Source: Tunicatimonas pelagia (GTDB lineage Bacteria > Bacteroidota > Bacteroidia > Cytophagales > Cyclobacteriaceae). Taken from it: a stretch of 64,000 nucleotides of DNA. The DNA is taken from positions 1,798,001 through 1,862,000 of the forward strand of contig NZ_CP120683.1 in NCBI RefSeq assembly GCF_030506325.1, written 5' to 3'. Position 1 is the first letter of the stretch. Every line of letters starts with the position of its first letter. The notes beneath the pieces were generated by a model. That model ran no database searches. It worked only from the letters and a program-made list of their open reading frames with translations, and had not been told where the DNA came from. The position numbers were made by a program, and so were the translations under genes. Below are positions 37,241 to 46,007 of this stretch, in pieces.

Positions 37241-38182
37241 TCAGTGTACCTCGAACCAATCAGTGGCATTCCTGCCGGAGATGGACCAGAAGACATCCAA
37301 CTAAAGCTTACGTTTATCAATCCCTACACTGCAGAAGTTATTGGCGAGGACTTTACCTCGGCCAACTTTGCCTTTGTGGTGGCCCATTTTCACAGCCAGC
37401 TGATGCTGGGCGAGGTTGGGCTGTGGATTATTCGCGTGGCCTCGCTGATCTTTTTGGTAGAACTTATTTTGGGGTTGATTCTCTGGTGGCCTCGCTCTAA
37501 AAACGAAGCCTGATCTGCCTTCCAACCTAAGTATCCGGCCTAAGGCAAGCAAATGAACCACGACTTTCACCGGGTGTACGGCTTTTACGCCGCCTGGCTG
37601 TTGCTGATTAGCGTGACGACTGGTCTGGTCATGTCGTTCGATTGGATAGAAAAACCTATCGTAGCCGCTTTTGGGGGTTCGCCCGAACTAGTAGGGCAGC
37701 CAGTACCGCAAGCGGACCGGCAAGAGGGGCAATCTTTCGTCAGTTTACAAACCATGTACGAAGAATTCGAGCGATCGTATCCTCCCAAGCATAAATTCAC
37801 CTTGCACGCGCTTCGCGCAGATACAGCTACTTCACAGTTTGTGCTTATTGACCGAGATGACCGTTTTTTACACCTCTACGGCGACAATAAGGTGCTGAAC
37901 CGCTATACGGGTAAGCAGCTAGAAAAACCATTAGTCGCTGAATTTGAGAAGAATCAGGATATTATGGAAAGCAACCTGAATATCCACATGGGCACTATCG
38001 GAGGGTGGCCTACCCAGATACTTGCGCTATTAGTAGGACTGTTTGGGGCGAGTCTTCCTATCACTGGTTTTTTCATTTGGTGGAACCGTACTGGCAGTCG
38101 CCCCACTGGGTGGCGGAGTAAACCAACGCATTCTCTAAAGCAAAAAAAACGACTCAACCGCAATAAGCAGCCTATCAGCTAA
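37241..38182 (+). pseudogene. PepSY-associated transmembrane protein, 5'-truncated and frameshifted
   Basis: The frame begins abruptly at about 37241 with YLEPISG, then INPYTAEVIG...HFHSQLMLG and a membrane segment ending GLILWWPRSKN. Stops at 37511-37513 and near 37540 interrupt it. The intervening +1 frame reads KPDLPSNLSIRPKASK, the expected linker, so two compensating frameshifts explain the stops. From 37553 it continues in the original frame with NHDFHRVYGFYAAWLLL, a periplasmic PepSY-like part and a last membrane helix (GFFIWWN). Intact members have about 370-400 aa and one more N-terminal helix. They occur with iron or siderophore uptake systems. The last 209 codons could still be translated from the ATG at 37553. 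Confidence 0.75.
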
Positions 38183-38191
38183 GTAGTAGTG

Positions 38192-38373
38192 CTTCATCAA
38201 GTTTGATTTTAAAGGTTTATCGGTTACAAGTTGAAAGGTTACAAGTTGAAAGGTTACAAGTTACGGTAACTTGTAACCTTTCAACCGCGAGGCGGCCGCC
38301 TGTAACTCAATAGCTGCTTGCTTGAGAAACAGTATCAGAATAGCTTCACCTTCAATTTCAAACTTGACAGAGC
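38192..38373 (+). repeat. MITE-like palindromic element, copy B
   Basis: Leader TCAAGTTTGATTTTAAAGG at 38197-38215, then GGTTACAAGTTGAAA in tandem (38222-38236, 38237-38251) and a third partial unit. Positions 38245-38285 form a palindrome with 20-bp perfect arms around a single G. The right end, near 38350-38373, carries the complement of the leader core (TCAAACTTGACAGAGC), giving terminal inverted repeats of about 25 bp. The 7-bp sequence AGTAGTG flanks both sides (38185-38191 and 38374-38380), like a target-site duplication. It lies between convergent genes and could act as a two-way terminator. Confidence 0.7.
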
Positions 38374-38383
38374 AGTAGTGGAG

Positions 38384-41300
38384 CTATTTTTCTTTTGGTC
38401 GGTGCGCTACTACGTGCGCTCGCTTGATCCCAAACTTACGCATCTTAGACTCTAGCGTGGCTCGGTTTATATCCAGGATTTCCGCCGCTCCACCTACCCC
38501 GCTTACTTTGCCGTCGGTGTAGCGCAGGGTATTCATAATCAGATCAATCTCGCCCTGCCGGTAGGTCTTCAAAGCGGGAACCGCCGATTCGGACGAGGAG
38601 ACGGATACGGGGGCTTTTTCCAGCACTACGGGCAAGGTGGTATCCTTAGCGATAATCATCGCCCGCTCGATGACGTGCTCCAGCTCCCGGATGTTGCCCA
38701 GCCAGGGGTAGCTAAGCAATGCTTGCAACGAGGGCGGACTCAGCTTTCTCACCTTTTTCCCCAATCGTTTGTTGTGTTTCTGGATAAAATGTTGAGCCAG
38801 GTCGGGGATGTCTTCCTTTCGTTCGCGCAAGGGGGGCAAATGAATAGGAAATACGTTGAGCCGGTAGAAAAGATCGCTTCTAAAATTATGCTGAGCAACC
38901 TCCTGGGTAAGCTTGCGGTTGGTGGCCACCACCACACGTACGTCCGGTCGGATGATCTCATTGCCTCCTAATCTTTCAAACTCCCTCTCTTGCAACACCC
39001 GCAGCAGTTTCGCCTGTAGAGCCAGGGGCAGCTCACCAATCTCATCCAGAAAGATCGTTCCCTGGTGGGCTAGTTCAAATTTACCAATCCGTCGCTTGTC
39101 AGCCCCGGTAAACGCTCCTTTTTCGTGGCCGAAAAGCTCAGACTCCAGCAGTTCGGCGGGTAGCGTAGCGCAGTTGAGCTTCACAAAGCCGTAGGCCTTT
39201 CGGTGACTGGCCTGGTGCAGGGCACGGGCGACGAGTTCTTTCCCGGTACCGGTCTCGCCGGTAATCAGCACGTTGCTATTGGTATGGGCTACTTGCTGTA
39301 TCTTCTCGAATACTTCCTGGATCGCCGTGCTATTACCGACCATTTCCCCAAAGTTGTAGCGCACCTGGATTTCTTGCTGTAGATACTGATTTTCTTGCGC
39401 GATCAGATCGTTGAGACGCAGCACTTCCTGGTAGTGCAGTTGCTTCTCCAGAGCGAGGATCAACGAAGGGGCGATGCGTTGGAGAAGAGCTAGGTGGTCG
39501 GTATGGTACGTTCCTTTCTCGCGCGCATAAAACGCTAGGTCAATGGTTTTGTGGCTTCCCAAACGGAGCGGGATCGTCATCTGGCTGCGGATGCCGAACC
39601 GATTATACAGGGCTTGCTCCACCGGGTTTTGTTGAGTCAGTCGGATGTAATCATCCTCGTTATGAATTGTAGGTCGATGAGGATGGTATTTTTGCTTCGT
39701 TTCACGAAAGCGATCCGGGCTAAGCGACAACATCTTCAGCAGTGCAGGTAGCTCTAGGATGCGGTACTCATCCGCCCCAATCTGGTGAAACCCCAGGCTG
39801 GGCACTCCCAGGGTTTGATCTGCGGTCGTCAACGTGAGCAGGTGAAACGGAAAGGCATTTTGCAGTAAGCGGGCTACATTCAAAAGCTTTTCCGGCCAGT
39901 CGAGACGCTGGTTGAGGGCATTGACCAGCGATAGTTTAAACGCTTCTTCCCGCTCTCTGCGCTGGATGTCTTCGTGGGCCAGGATGTTGCTCAGCGCCAC
40001 ACTCATCTGATCAGCGATGGCCTGGAAGAGCGGCCGTTGGTGATCGAAGGCCCCCGCGGTTTTGCTCCAGAAGTAGAGCAAGCCAATCGTTTTTTGACTT
40101 TGATAGAGAGGACCACCGATTACCTGTTGCAGAGGCACTTTTTTGCTGTATTCAAAATGAGGATGATCGTATTGCTCGTATAGTGTTTCAGTAGGTAGCA
40201 CTACGGTTTTTTCGGCTATTTTTTGTGATGCCTGGCTAAGGGGCAACCACCCGCTAAGACCCGAACTTCTGATTTCTTTATTGGGTACCGTCTTATCGTA
40301 ACTGTAATCTACGATCAAATCCCGCTCTCGTTTATTTTCAAAATCCAGATGGAAAAGCCCGGCCTCATCAAAGGGAAATACCTTTTGCAAGCGATCAAAA
40401 ATAGATCGCACCAATTCCGAACCCTTAGTGATGTTGGCGATACTTTCGGTAATAGACAGTAAGTCTTCCGTTTTTTTCTTTTCTTCCTTCAGTCGCTCAT
40501 TAGCAATGATATTGCTCAAAGCGATGCTCATCTGGTCGGTGATACTCTTGAATAGCAGCTGTTGTCCATTAAAGGCATTTTCCTGTTTGCTCCAAAAACA
40601 AAGTAAGCCAATTGTTTGGTCACCCTGTTTAAGCGAACCTGCGATACAATGACGGAACCCTGCTTTTTCAATAAAACGTTTTTGCGGGTGGTCAAAGCGT
40701 CCGAAAAGCTCGTCTGGTAAATGGATATCTAGTTTTTCTGATAGAAACAGGGCTAACCCACTCATCGGCAACCATCCATCAACCCCCGCGTCTTTTATTT
40801 CAGGACTGACCCCTGTGTCGTAGCTATAATCAACCACAAGGTCACGTTCTTTGTCGTTTTCAAAATCCAAATGGAACAGCCCTGCATCATCAAATGGAAA
40901 AACCTTTTTTATCTTATCGAAAATCGCTCTGACCAGCTCTGGGCCAGTATTAATGTTGGCAATACTTTCGGTGACGGCCAGCAGGTCTTCGGTCTTTTTC
41001 TTTTCTTCCAAAAGCTGCTCATTCGCTAGTACGTTGCTAACAGCTACGGCTAATTGATTAACAAGTGCTTCAAATAGGGGGAAGTCGTCTTCCTTATAGA
41101 AGCTCTGCTCTTTAGAAGTAAAACAAAGCATGCCTGCTACTTCACCGCTTAATCGTAAAGGGCCACCGATGATCTGTTTCACTTCGGCTTCCATTATTAT
41201 TTGATGCTGGGGATGTGGAGCCACCTCATCTAATTCTTCAAAGCTAAGCGTAACCGGCCCCTGTTGCATAAGCCATTCCACCGAAGTGCCCCGATGATTG

Positions 41301-42112
41301 TAAAGAGCGTCTACCCCAAAATTTTCTTCAACTCTTGACTGGACAGTGGAGTCTTCATGCATTTCAGCACGGGTTAATTCATAATGCCGCTCACCATCTT
41401 CGGTCAGTAGAAAAAGTCCAAACTCATCAAACGGAAAGACCTTCTTCACCTTCCCAAAAATCATTTTGAAGAGTGCATTACGATCTTGCACCCGCGCCAC
41501 TGGTTCAGTGATGCTCAGCAAGGTTTCTTCAAACTGCTTTTCTTCCCGTAGCTGTTCGGTCGCCTGAATATTAGTAATGGCGATAGTGAGCTGGTCGGCC
41601 AGCGCCGGTAACAGAGAAAGAGGCTGATCGGGGATGGATTGGTTTTCCCGATAATTGAGAAACAGAAACCCCTTCAACCCATGATTATTCTTCAGCACCA
41701 CCGCCAGAAATTGGTCGTACCCTTCCCTCAGCAGATGCTCATACCCCTCCTTGCCAAACATTTGGATCAGGTGCTTTACAAAAAATCCTTTTCGATAGGA
41801 AACTACCAATGGACTCCCTTCCGCTGAAATCCGGTGCGCGAGCTCTTCAAGACCCGACCCTTCGTAAGCATAGGTATGCCGCTGCAACTGACCGTGGAAA
41901 TCGTTTCCGGACGAGGGATCGAGAGCCGGGTCCTGCACCGCCCAGTCGGTCAGCGTTTGCCGATCCTCGGAGAGCACGAACAGTCCTATATCGTGAAAGG
42001 AAAAAATCGGTTGCAGCCGGTCAACGATTGACTTCTTGAGGGTATGCCGATTCCGAGCAGAGGCAATTGTGGTGTTAATAGCTACTGCTAGCTGATACGC
42101 TTCCTTATTCAT
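38384..42112 (-). CDS. Sigma-54-dependent transcriptional activator with five GAF-like modules
   Basis: 1242 aa. Five GAF-like modules fill roughly residues 1-910. Modules 3 and 4 are near-duplicates (TESIANI..G.ELVR.IFD...[16 protein letters not shown]) and match modules 4 and 5 of the activator at 520-4773. AAA+ follows: [21 protein letters not shown]. The C-terminal Fis-type HTH reads [20 protein letters not shown]. The start [13 protein letters not shown] at 42112 aligns with the 4773 paralogue; an ATG two codons upstream (42118) is the alternative. It is cytoplasmic, divergent from an AraC gene at 42301 with a sigma-54-like promoter between them. Confidence 0.93.
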   Translation of the reverse strand: MNKEAYQLAVAINTTIASARNRHTLKKSIVDRLQPIFSFHDIGLFVLSEDRQTLTDWAVQDPALDPSSGNDFHGQLQRHTYAYEGSGLEELAHRISAEGSPLVVSYRKGFFVKHLIQMFGKEGYEHLLREGYDQFLAVVLKNNHGLKGFLFLNYRENQSIPDQPLSLLPALADQLTIAITNIQATEQLREEKQFEETLLSITEPVARVQDRNALFKMIFGKVKKVFPFDEFGLFLLTEDGERHYELTRAEMHEDSTVQSRVEENFGVDALYNHRGTSVEWLMQQGPVTLSFEELDEVAPHPQHQIIMEAEVKQIIGGPLRLSGEVAGMLCFTSKEQSFYKEDDFPLFEALVNQLAVAVSNVLANEQLLEEKKKTEDLLAVTESIANINTGPELVRAIFDKIKKVFPFDDAGLFHLDFENDKERDLVVDYSYDTGVSPEIKDAGVDGWLPMSGLALFLSEKLDIHLPDELFGRFDHPQKRFIEKAGFRHCIAGSLKQGDQTIGLLCFWSKQENAFNGQQLLFKSITDQMSIALSNIIANERLKEEKKKTEDLLSITESIANITKGSELVRSIFDRLQKVFPFDEAGLFHLDFENKRERDLIVDYSYDKTVPNKEIRSSGLSGWLPLSQASQKIAEKTVVLPTETLYEQYDHPHFEYSKKVPLQQVIGGPLYQSQKTIGLLYFWSKTAGAFDHQRPLFQAIADQMSVALSNILAHEDIQRREREEAFKLSLVNALNQRLDWPEKLLNVARLLQNAFPFHLLTLTTADQTLGVPSLGFHQIGADEYRILELPALLKMLSLSPDRFRETKQKYHPHRPTIHNEDDYIRLTQQNPVEQALYNRFGIRSQMTIPLRLGSHKTIDLAFYAREKGTYHTDHLALLQRIAPSLILALEKQLHYQEVLRLNDLIAQENQYLQQEIQVRYNFGEMVGNSTAIQEVFEKIQQVAHTNSNVLITGETGTGKELVARALHQASHRKAYGFVKLNCATLPAELLESELFGHEKGAFTGADKRRIGKFELAHQGTIFLDEIGELPLALQAKLLRVLQEREFERLGGNEIIRPDVRVVVATNRKLTQEVAQHNFRSDLFYRLNVFPIHLPPLRERKEDIPDLAQHFIQKHNKRLGKKVRKLSPPSLQALLSYPWLGNIRELEHVIERAMIIAKDTTLPVVLEKAPVSVSSSESAVPALKTYRQGEIDLIMNTLRYTDGKVSGVGGAAEILDINRATLESKMRKFGIKRAHVVAHRPKEK

Positions 42113-42175
42113 AATCATTATTTTTACAGTGACGAAATATAAGCAAATAAAAATTTACAAATGATGATATATAAT

Positions 42176-42183
42176 CAAATTTA
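42176..42183 (-). promoter_or_regulatory. Bacteroidota-type -7 element for the five-GAF activator
   Basis: On the minus strand TAAATTTG matches the Bacteroidota housekeeping -7 consensus TAnnTTTG, about 60 bp upstream of the activator start. No good TTTG -33 element is seen at the expected distance, so this is tentative. Confidence 0.3.
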
Positions 42184-42231
42184 TCTTTACCACGTAGTAA
42201 CCATAAGGCCTCATTTTTTTACTTAATACGT

Positions 42232-42251
42232 TAGTAATCAATTAGTTACTA
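42232..42251. promoter_or_regulatory. Operator-like palindrome between activator and AraC genes
   Basis: TAGTAATCAATTAGTTACTA has 6-bp perfect outer arms and an AATT centre, pairing at 16 of 20 positions. A half-site GTAGTAAC lies near 42194-42201. It sits about 40-60 bp upstream of the candidate sigma-54 start for the AraC gene. It may bind the Fis-type domain of the activator or the AraC protein. Confidence 0.4.
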
Positions 42252-42267
42252 TAAAATACTACAGGCA

Positions 42268-42281
42268 GGCACGTGGGTTGA
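42268..42281 (+). promoter_or_regulatory. Candidate sigma-54 promoter for the AraC gene
   Basis: AGGCACG-TGGG-TTGAG matches TGGCACG-N4-TTGC with correct GG-N10-GA spacing and two departures (first base; -12 C to A). Predicted start near 42292, nine bases before the ATG at 42301. The element resembles 4937-4950. Confidence 0.42.
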
Positions 42282-42300
42282 GTATGGCTAGTCAAATAAC

Positions 42301-43128
42301 ATGCATACCATGAACCCGCGTAACTCATCGCCCCTCTACCGCACGGTGCCTGCCAATCAGCATGGTCAGCTTCTGTTCGAGCTAGCCCATCGCCGGAGAC
42401 GATCCGAAGACGTGCCCGGTACTTGCTATCTGATTTATCTGGATCATAACCCGGAAGCTGGGGCGGAGAAGATCGGTATTGCGGTATTGCTTCGGAACCA
42501 GCCGTCTGTAGATAGTTACGCTACTCACGCGAAAGAACCCGCTTTTTTTTGCTGGAAAAACGGTGAGTTTGGGCAATTACAACCCTGTCCTCAGCTAGGC
42601 TATCGCTTTCAAGTAGAAAACCACCTCAACGATCCGGTCAGCCGTTCGCTAGGAGCGCAGTTACGGCAGACACTCGATCACACCGCTTCTGTTTTCAGTC
42701 AAGTCAGTTACATAGATTCCTTACTGGGAGCACTCATCCATCATTTACGCGGCTTGCAGGACTGGTTTCTTACCCATACTCCGGATCCCGAGCACAAGAT
42801 GACTCCCCGGCAGGTGTCCAACGTGAAGCAGTACATTCGGGAGCACCTTGACCAATCCATCCCTATCATCACGCTGGCCGAACTGGTAGGGCTGAGCGAA
42901 GGCTATTTCTACCATGCCTTCAAGCATACCACCGGGCTTACTCCGGGGCGGTACCTCACCTTGACCCGGATCGAGAAAGCCAAAGAACTGCTGCTGAAAA
43001 CAGCGCAGCCGGTGATACAGGTAGGCATGGCGGTTGGCTACGACAATCCCTCGCACTTCAGCCGGATTTTTAAAAAGGAAGTAGGCGTTTCACCCAGTAA
43101 GTTTTGCCAACAATACACCAAAACATGA
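42301..43128 (+). CDS. AraC-family transcriptional regulator
   Basis: 275 aa. The first 160 residues have no clear family. The C-terminal 105 residues form the AraC DNA-binding domain: VKQYIREHLDQSIPIITLAELVGLS.GYFYHAFKHTTGLTP and VIQVGMAVGYDNPSHFSRIFKKEVGVSPSKF. It is divergent from the five-GAF sigma-54 activator and directly upstream of the hydrolase/amidohydrolase run, so it probably controls that run and may itself be switched on through sigma-54. A second ATG three codons in (42310) is possible. Confidence 0.9.
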   Translation: MHTMNPRNSSPLYRTVPANQHGQLLFELAHRRRRSEDVPGTCYLIYLDHNPEAGAEKIGIAVLLRNQPSVDSYATHAKEPAFFCWKNGEFGQLQPCPQLGYRFQVENHLNDPVSRSLGAQLRQTLDHTASVFSQVSYIDSLLGALIHHLRGLQDWFLTHTPDPEHKMTPRQVSNVKQYIREHLDQSIPIITLAELVGLSEGYFYHAFKHTTGLTPGRYLTLTRIEKAKELLLKTAQPVIQVGMAVGYDNPSHFSRIFKKEVGVSPSKFCQQYTKT

Positions 43129-43220
43129 GGAAAGTACTACTCCCTCAGCATTAGACAAGTGATCCGATAACATCACCATTACTTTTACGATCAATTCATT
43201 TTTCACTTAATAACATAACA

Positions 43221-44024
43221 ATGAGAAAGCAAATTTTAACCATCACCCTGGCCACTCTCAGTACGGTGGCTTTTGCCCAGTGGGATCAATACAATCCCAA
43301 CCCGAACAATGACCCTAAGTTAGCCTCTGAGAGTCTGCTCAACCCCGCTAATCACACCTTATTGCTGATTGATCACCAAAGCCAGATGGCTTTTGCCGTA
43401 GAGTCGCAGCCTATTGAGGAACTCCGGGGTAACTTAGGCTTAGTAAGCGAGTCGGCCAAGCTCTACGAGGTGCCCACTGTGATTACAACCGTGGCCGCCC
43501 GCTCGTTCAGTGGACCGGTGTTCCCCGAAATCCGGGAGATTTTTCCTAACGAAGAGGAGTACATCGACCGCTCCACAATGAACACCTGGGAAGATACCCG
43601 TGTGGTGAAGAAGATAGAGGGGCTGGGTAATAAACGTCTGGTGATCGCCGGACTGTGGACCGAGGTCTGTGTACTATCCCCGGCCTTATCGGCTATGGAA
43701 GATGGCTACGAGGTGTACGTGATCACCGATGCCAGCGGTGGCGTTTCGCAGGAAGCCCACGATATGTCCATCCAGCGCATGGTGCAGGCAGGAGCCAAAC
43801 CGATCACCTCGTTGCAATACATGCTGGAGATTCACCGCGACTGGGCCCGGACGGACACTTATAACGAGATCGTTCGCATCTCTAAGAAGTACGGGGGCGC
43901 CTACGGCTTGGGCATCGACTACGCCAAAACCTGGAGTAAATGGATGACCGGCGAAGAGGCCAGCGAAGCGGGCTCCAAAGCCGAAAATCCCCGTCGTAAA
44001 AATCGCAAAAGTTCTGGTCGGTAG
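43221..44024 (+). CDS. Exported isochorismatase-family hydrolase (YcaC-like)
   Basis: 267 aa. A Sec signal peptide ends in STVAFAQ. The mature part is an isochorismatase-like fold: Asp in LLLIDHQSQM, a Lys in the expected region, and the nucleophile Cys in GLWTEVCVLSPALSAM (the usual G-x-x-T-x-x-C-V motif). Such enzymes hydrolyse amides or isochorismate-like ethers; YcaC-type members have unknown substrates. The C-terminal ENPRRKNRKSSGR tail is strongly basic. It would act in the periplasm. A strong terminator follows. Confidence 0.87.
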   Translation: MRKQILTITLATLSTVAFAQWDQYNPNPNNDPKLASESLLNPANHTLLLIDHQSQMAFAVESQPIEELRGNLGLVSESAKLYEVPTVITTVAARSFSGPVFPEIREIFPNEEEYIDRSTMNTWEDTRVVKKIEGLGNKRLVIAGLWTEVCVLSPALSAMEDGYEVYVITDASGGVSQEAHDMSIQRMVQAGAKPITSLQYMLEIHRDWARTDTYNEIVRISKKYGGAYGLGIDYAKTWSKWMTGEEASEAGSKAENPRRKNRKSSGR

Positions 44025-44064
44025 TTTTTTCACCATCCGCCCCAGTCAATCTAAAACTGATTGG

Positions 44065-44091
44065 TTGAGGTATTCTTAACCTCAATTTTTT
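44065..44091 (+). terminator. Intrinsic terminator abutting the next start codon
   Basis: TTGAGGT (44065-44071), a 7-nt loop, ACCTCAA (44079-44085), then TTTTTT (44086-44091), immediately followed by ATG at 44092. A second hairpin, CAATC-N7-GATTG, precedes it. It would end the isochorismatase transcript. Its contact with the next start suggests attenuation or a different start for the amidohydrolase mRNA. Confidence 0.7.
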
Positions 44092-45927
44092 ATGAAGAAT
44101 CAATATTCTTTTGATCCAACCCGGAGAAACTTCTTAAAGGAATCACTTGCCGCAGGCGTTACTGGAGCAGCCATGTTATCTCCGCTAAGTAACCTACTAG
44201 CTCAATCAGCGGACGATGCCGATATGGTCGTTCGCAATGCCAAAGTGACCACTATTGATCCGCAGCAACCATCGGCGGAGGCGTTTGCGATCAAAGATGG
44301 TTTGTTTTTGAGAGTCGGCTCCAATAGTGCAGTCGCCGATTTGGTGGGTCCCAATACGCAAGTGATCGATGCCCAAGGCCATCGGGTGATCCCTGGGTTG
44401 CACGATTCGCACACGCACGGTATTCGCGAAGGTCTTCATTATGCCTTAGAGCTTCGGTGGGACTGGGTAGACTCTCTTGAAGAAGCTCTGGCGATGCTGG
44501 CCGAAGAAGTCAAATATACCCCTAAGGGGCAGTGGATTCGCGTGGTGGGCGGTTTTTCCTGGGAGCAATTCCGCGAAAAACGCATGCCCACGTTGGAAGA
44601 GATCAACCAAGTGGCCCCCAATCACCCGGTGTACATTTTCTATCTCTACGCCTACGGGATGCTTAACAAAAAGGCGGTTGAAACGCTCAATTATGATAAC
44701 GAACCCATCGGTCTTTATCACAAGGGACGCATAGAAAAAGACAAGCGAGGAAGGGCGACAGGGATCATTACCGCCGCTCCCTCCGGGCTGATCATGTACA
44801 AAACACTGACCAAGCTACCCACCAAAACCAAAAAGCAAGAGGTGCTGGGCACCCGTCATTTTATGAACGAGCTGAACGCGCTCGGGCTTACTTCCCTATC
44901 GGATGCCGGGGGAGGCGGAATGCAATACCCCGATGCCTACGATGTCATCTACGATGTTCATCAACAGGGGCTGTCGACCGTGAGAGTGGGTATCCACACT
45001 TTTCCCCAAGTAGGTGGTCAAGAACTAGCCGACTACCAACGCTGGGCCAAGATGGTAAAACCCGGGGATGGGGACGATATGCTCCGGTTCATTGGCGGGG
45101 GCGAGAACATCTGTTGGGCTGCTTATGATTATGAGATTTTTGCTCAAGAGCGTCCCCTGTTAGACTCCAACGTGCGGGAAGTGGCTCTGCCGATCTATAA
45201 GTTATTGGCCGAGAACAATTGGCCCTGGCGACAACACATCACCTACAACGAGTCGGCGGAGATTCTACTAGATATGTATGAAGAAGTAGCCAAAGCAGGA
45301 GACGGAAAGTTACCGCAGGGTACCATAATTGACCACGGAGAAACATTCTCGGACAAAACCCTGGAACGCATTGCTGAACTGGGGCTGGGCATTGCTATCC
45401 AAAACCGGATCTGCTACCAGGCCGAAGACTTTGTGAAGCAGTATGGCGCCAAGAAACTGGCCCAGACCCCTCCGATCAAAAAAATGCTGAGCATGGGCAT
45501 TCCGGTAGGCGGAGGAACCGATGCCACCCGCGTCACTTCCTACAACCCTTGGTATTCTATCTACTGGTTAGCTACCGGAAAGTCACGGGGCGGACGGCAG
45601 ATGTACGGCGATGATAATATTCTTACCCGAGATGAAGCACTGCAACTTTGGACAGTAGGCTCCTCTTGGTTTACGGGTGATCTGGGAAAGAAAGGAGCGA
45701 TTCAGCCAGGACAACTGGCTGATTTTGCGATCCTGAACCAGGATGTGATGACCGTCCAGGACTCCCTCATTCCGCGGACCCATGCCAAACTCACCGCCGT
45801 AGACGGAAAGATAGTACACGCCTACGATACGTTCCAAAAATTCGCCCCGAAAGCCTTACCCGAGGTTTCCCCCGATTGGTCGCCGTTGTATCGCACCGGT
45901 GATTTTAGAAGATTGTATTTAACCTAG
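44092..45927 (+). CDS. YtcJ-like amidohydrolase with Tat signal
   Basis: 611 aa. The N-terminus DPTRRNFLKESLAAGVTGAAML is a twin-arginine signal. The mature protein belongs to the YtcJ-type metal-dependent amidohydrolases (amidohydrolase_3): DMVVRNAKVTTIDPQQPSAEAFAIKDG, metal HDSHTHG, a carboxylate/His-rich middle (QHITYNES, IIDHGETF) and GGTDATRVTSYNPW with the catalytic Asp. These hydrolyse amides or formamides of unknown identity. Export by Tat implies metal loading in the cytoplasm. It is paired with a Sec-lipoprotein paralogue 80 bp downstream. Start at 44092 directly follows a terminator T-run. Confidence 0.88.
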   Translation: MKNQYSFDPTRRNFLKESLAAGVTGAAMLSPLSNLLAQSADDADMVVRNAKVTTIDPQQPSAEAFAIKDGLFLRVGSNSAVADLVGPNTQVIDAQGHRVIPGLHDSHTHGIREGLHYALELRWDWVDSLEEALAMLAEEVKYTPKGQWIRVVGGFSWEQFREKRMPTLEEINQVAPNHPVYIFYLYAYGMLNKKAVETLNYDNEPIGLYHKGRIEKDKRGRATGIITAAPSGLIMYKTLTKLPTKTKKQEVLGTRHFMNELNALGLTSLSDAGGGGMQYPDAYDVIYDVHQQGLSTVRVGIHTFPQVGGQELADYQRWAKMVKPGDGDDMLRFIGGGENICWAAYDYEIFAQERPLLDSNVREVALPIYKLLAENNWPWRQHITYNESAEILLDMYEEVAKAGDGKLPQGTIIDHGETFSDKTLERIAELGLGIAIQNRICYQAEDFVKQYGAKKLAQTPPIKKMLSMGIPVGGGTDATRVTSYNPWYSIYWLATGKSRGGRQMYGDDNILTRDEALQLWTVGSSWFTGDLGKKGAIQPGQLADFAILNQDVMTVQDSLIPRTHAKLTAVDGKIVHAYDTFQKFAPKALPEVSPDWSPLYRTGDFRRLYLT

Positions 45928-46007
45928 GCCGTAGTGAATTTTTGAGAAGATCACCCGAACGGATTGATGCTTAATTCAACCCTAATCTATCAAAAGAAGA
46001 AAATACC

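Noticed and set aside
38222-38262. Tandem GGTTACAAGTTGAAA units as a CRISPR array
   Set aside because: The units are directly adjacent with no spacers, and the region folds back on itself; it belongs to the palindromic element.
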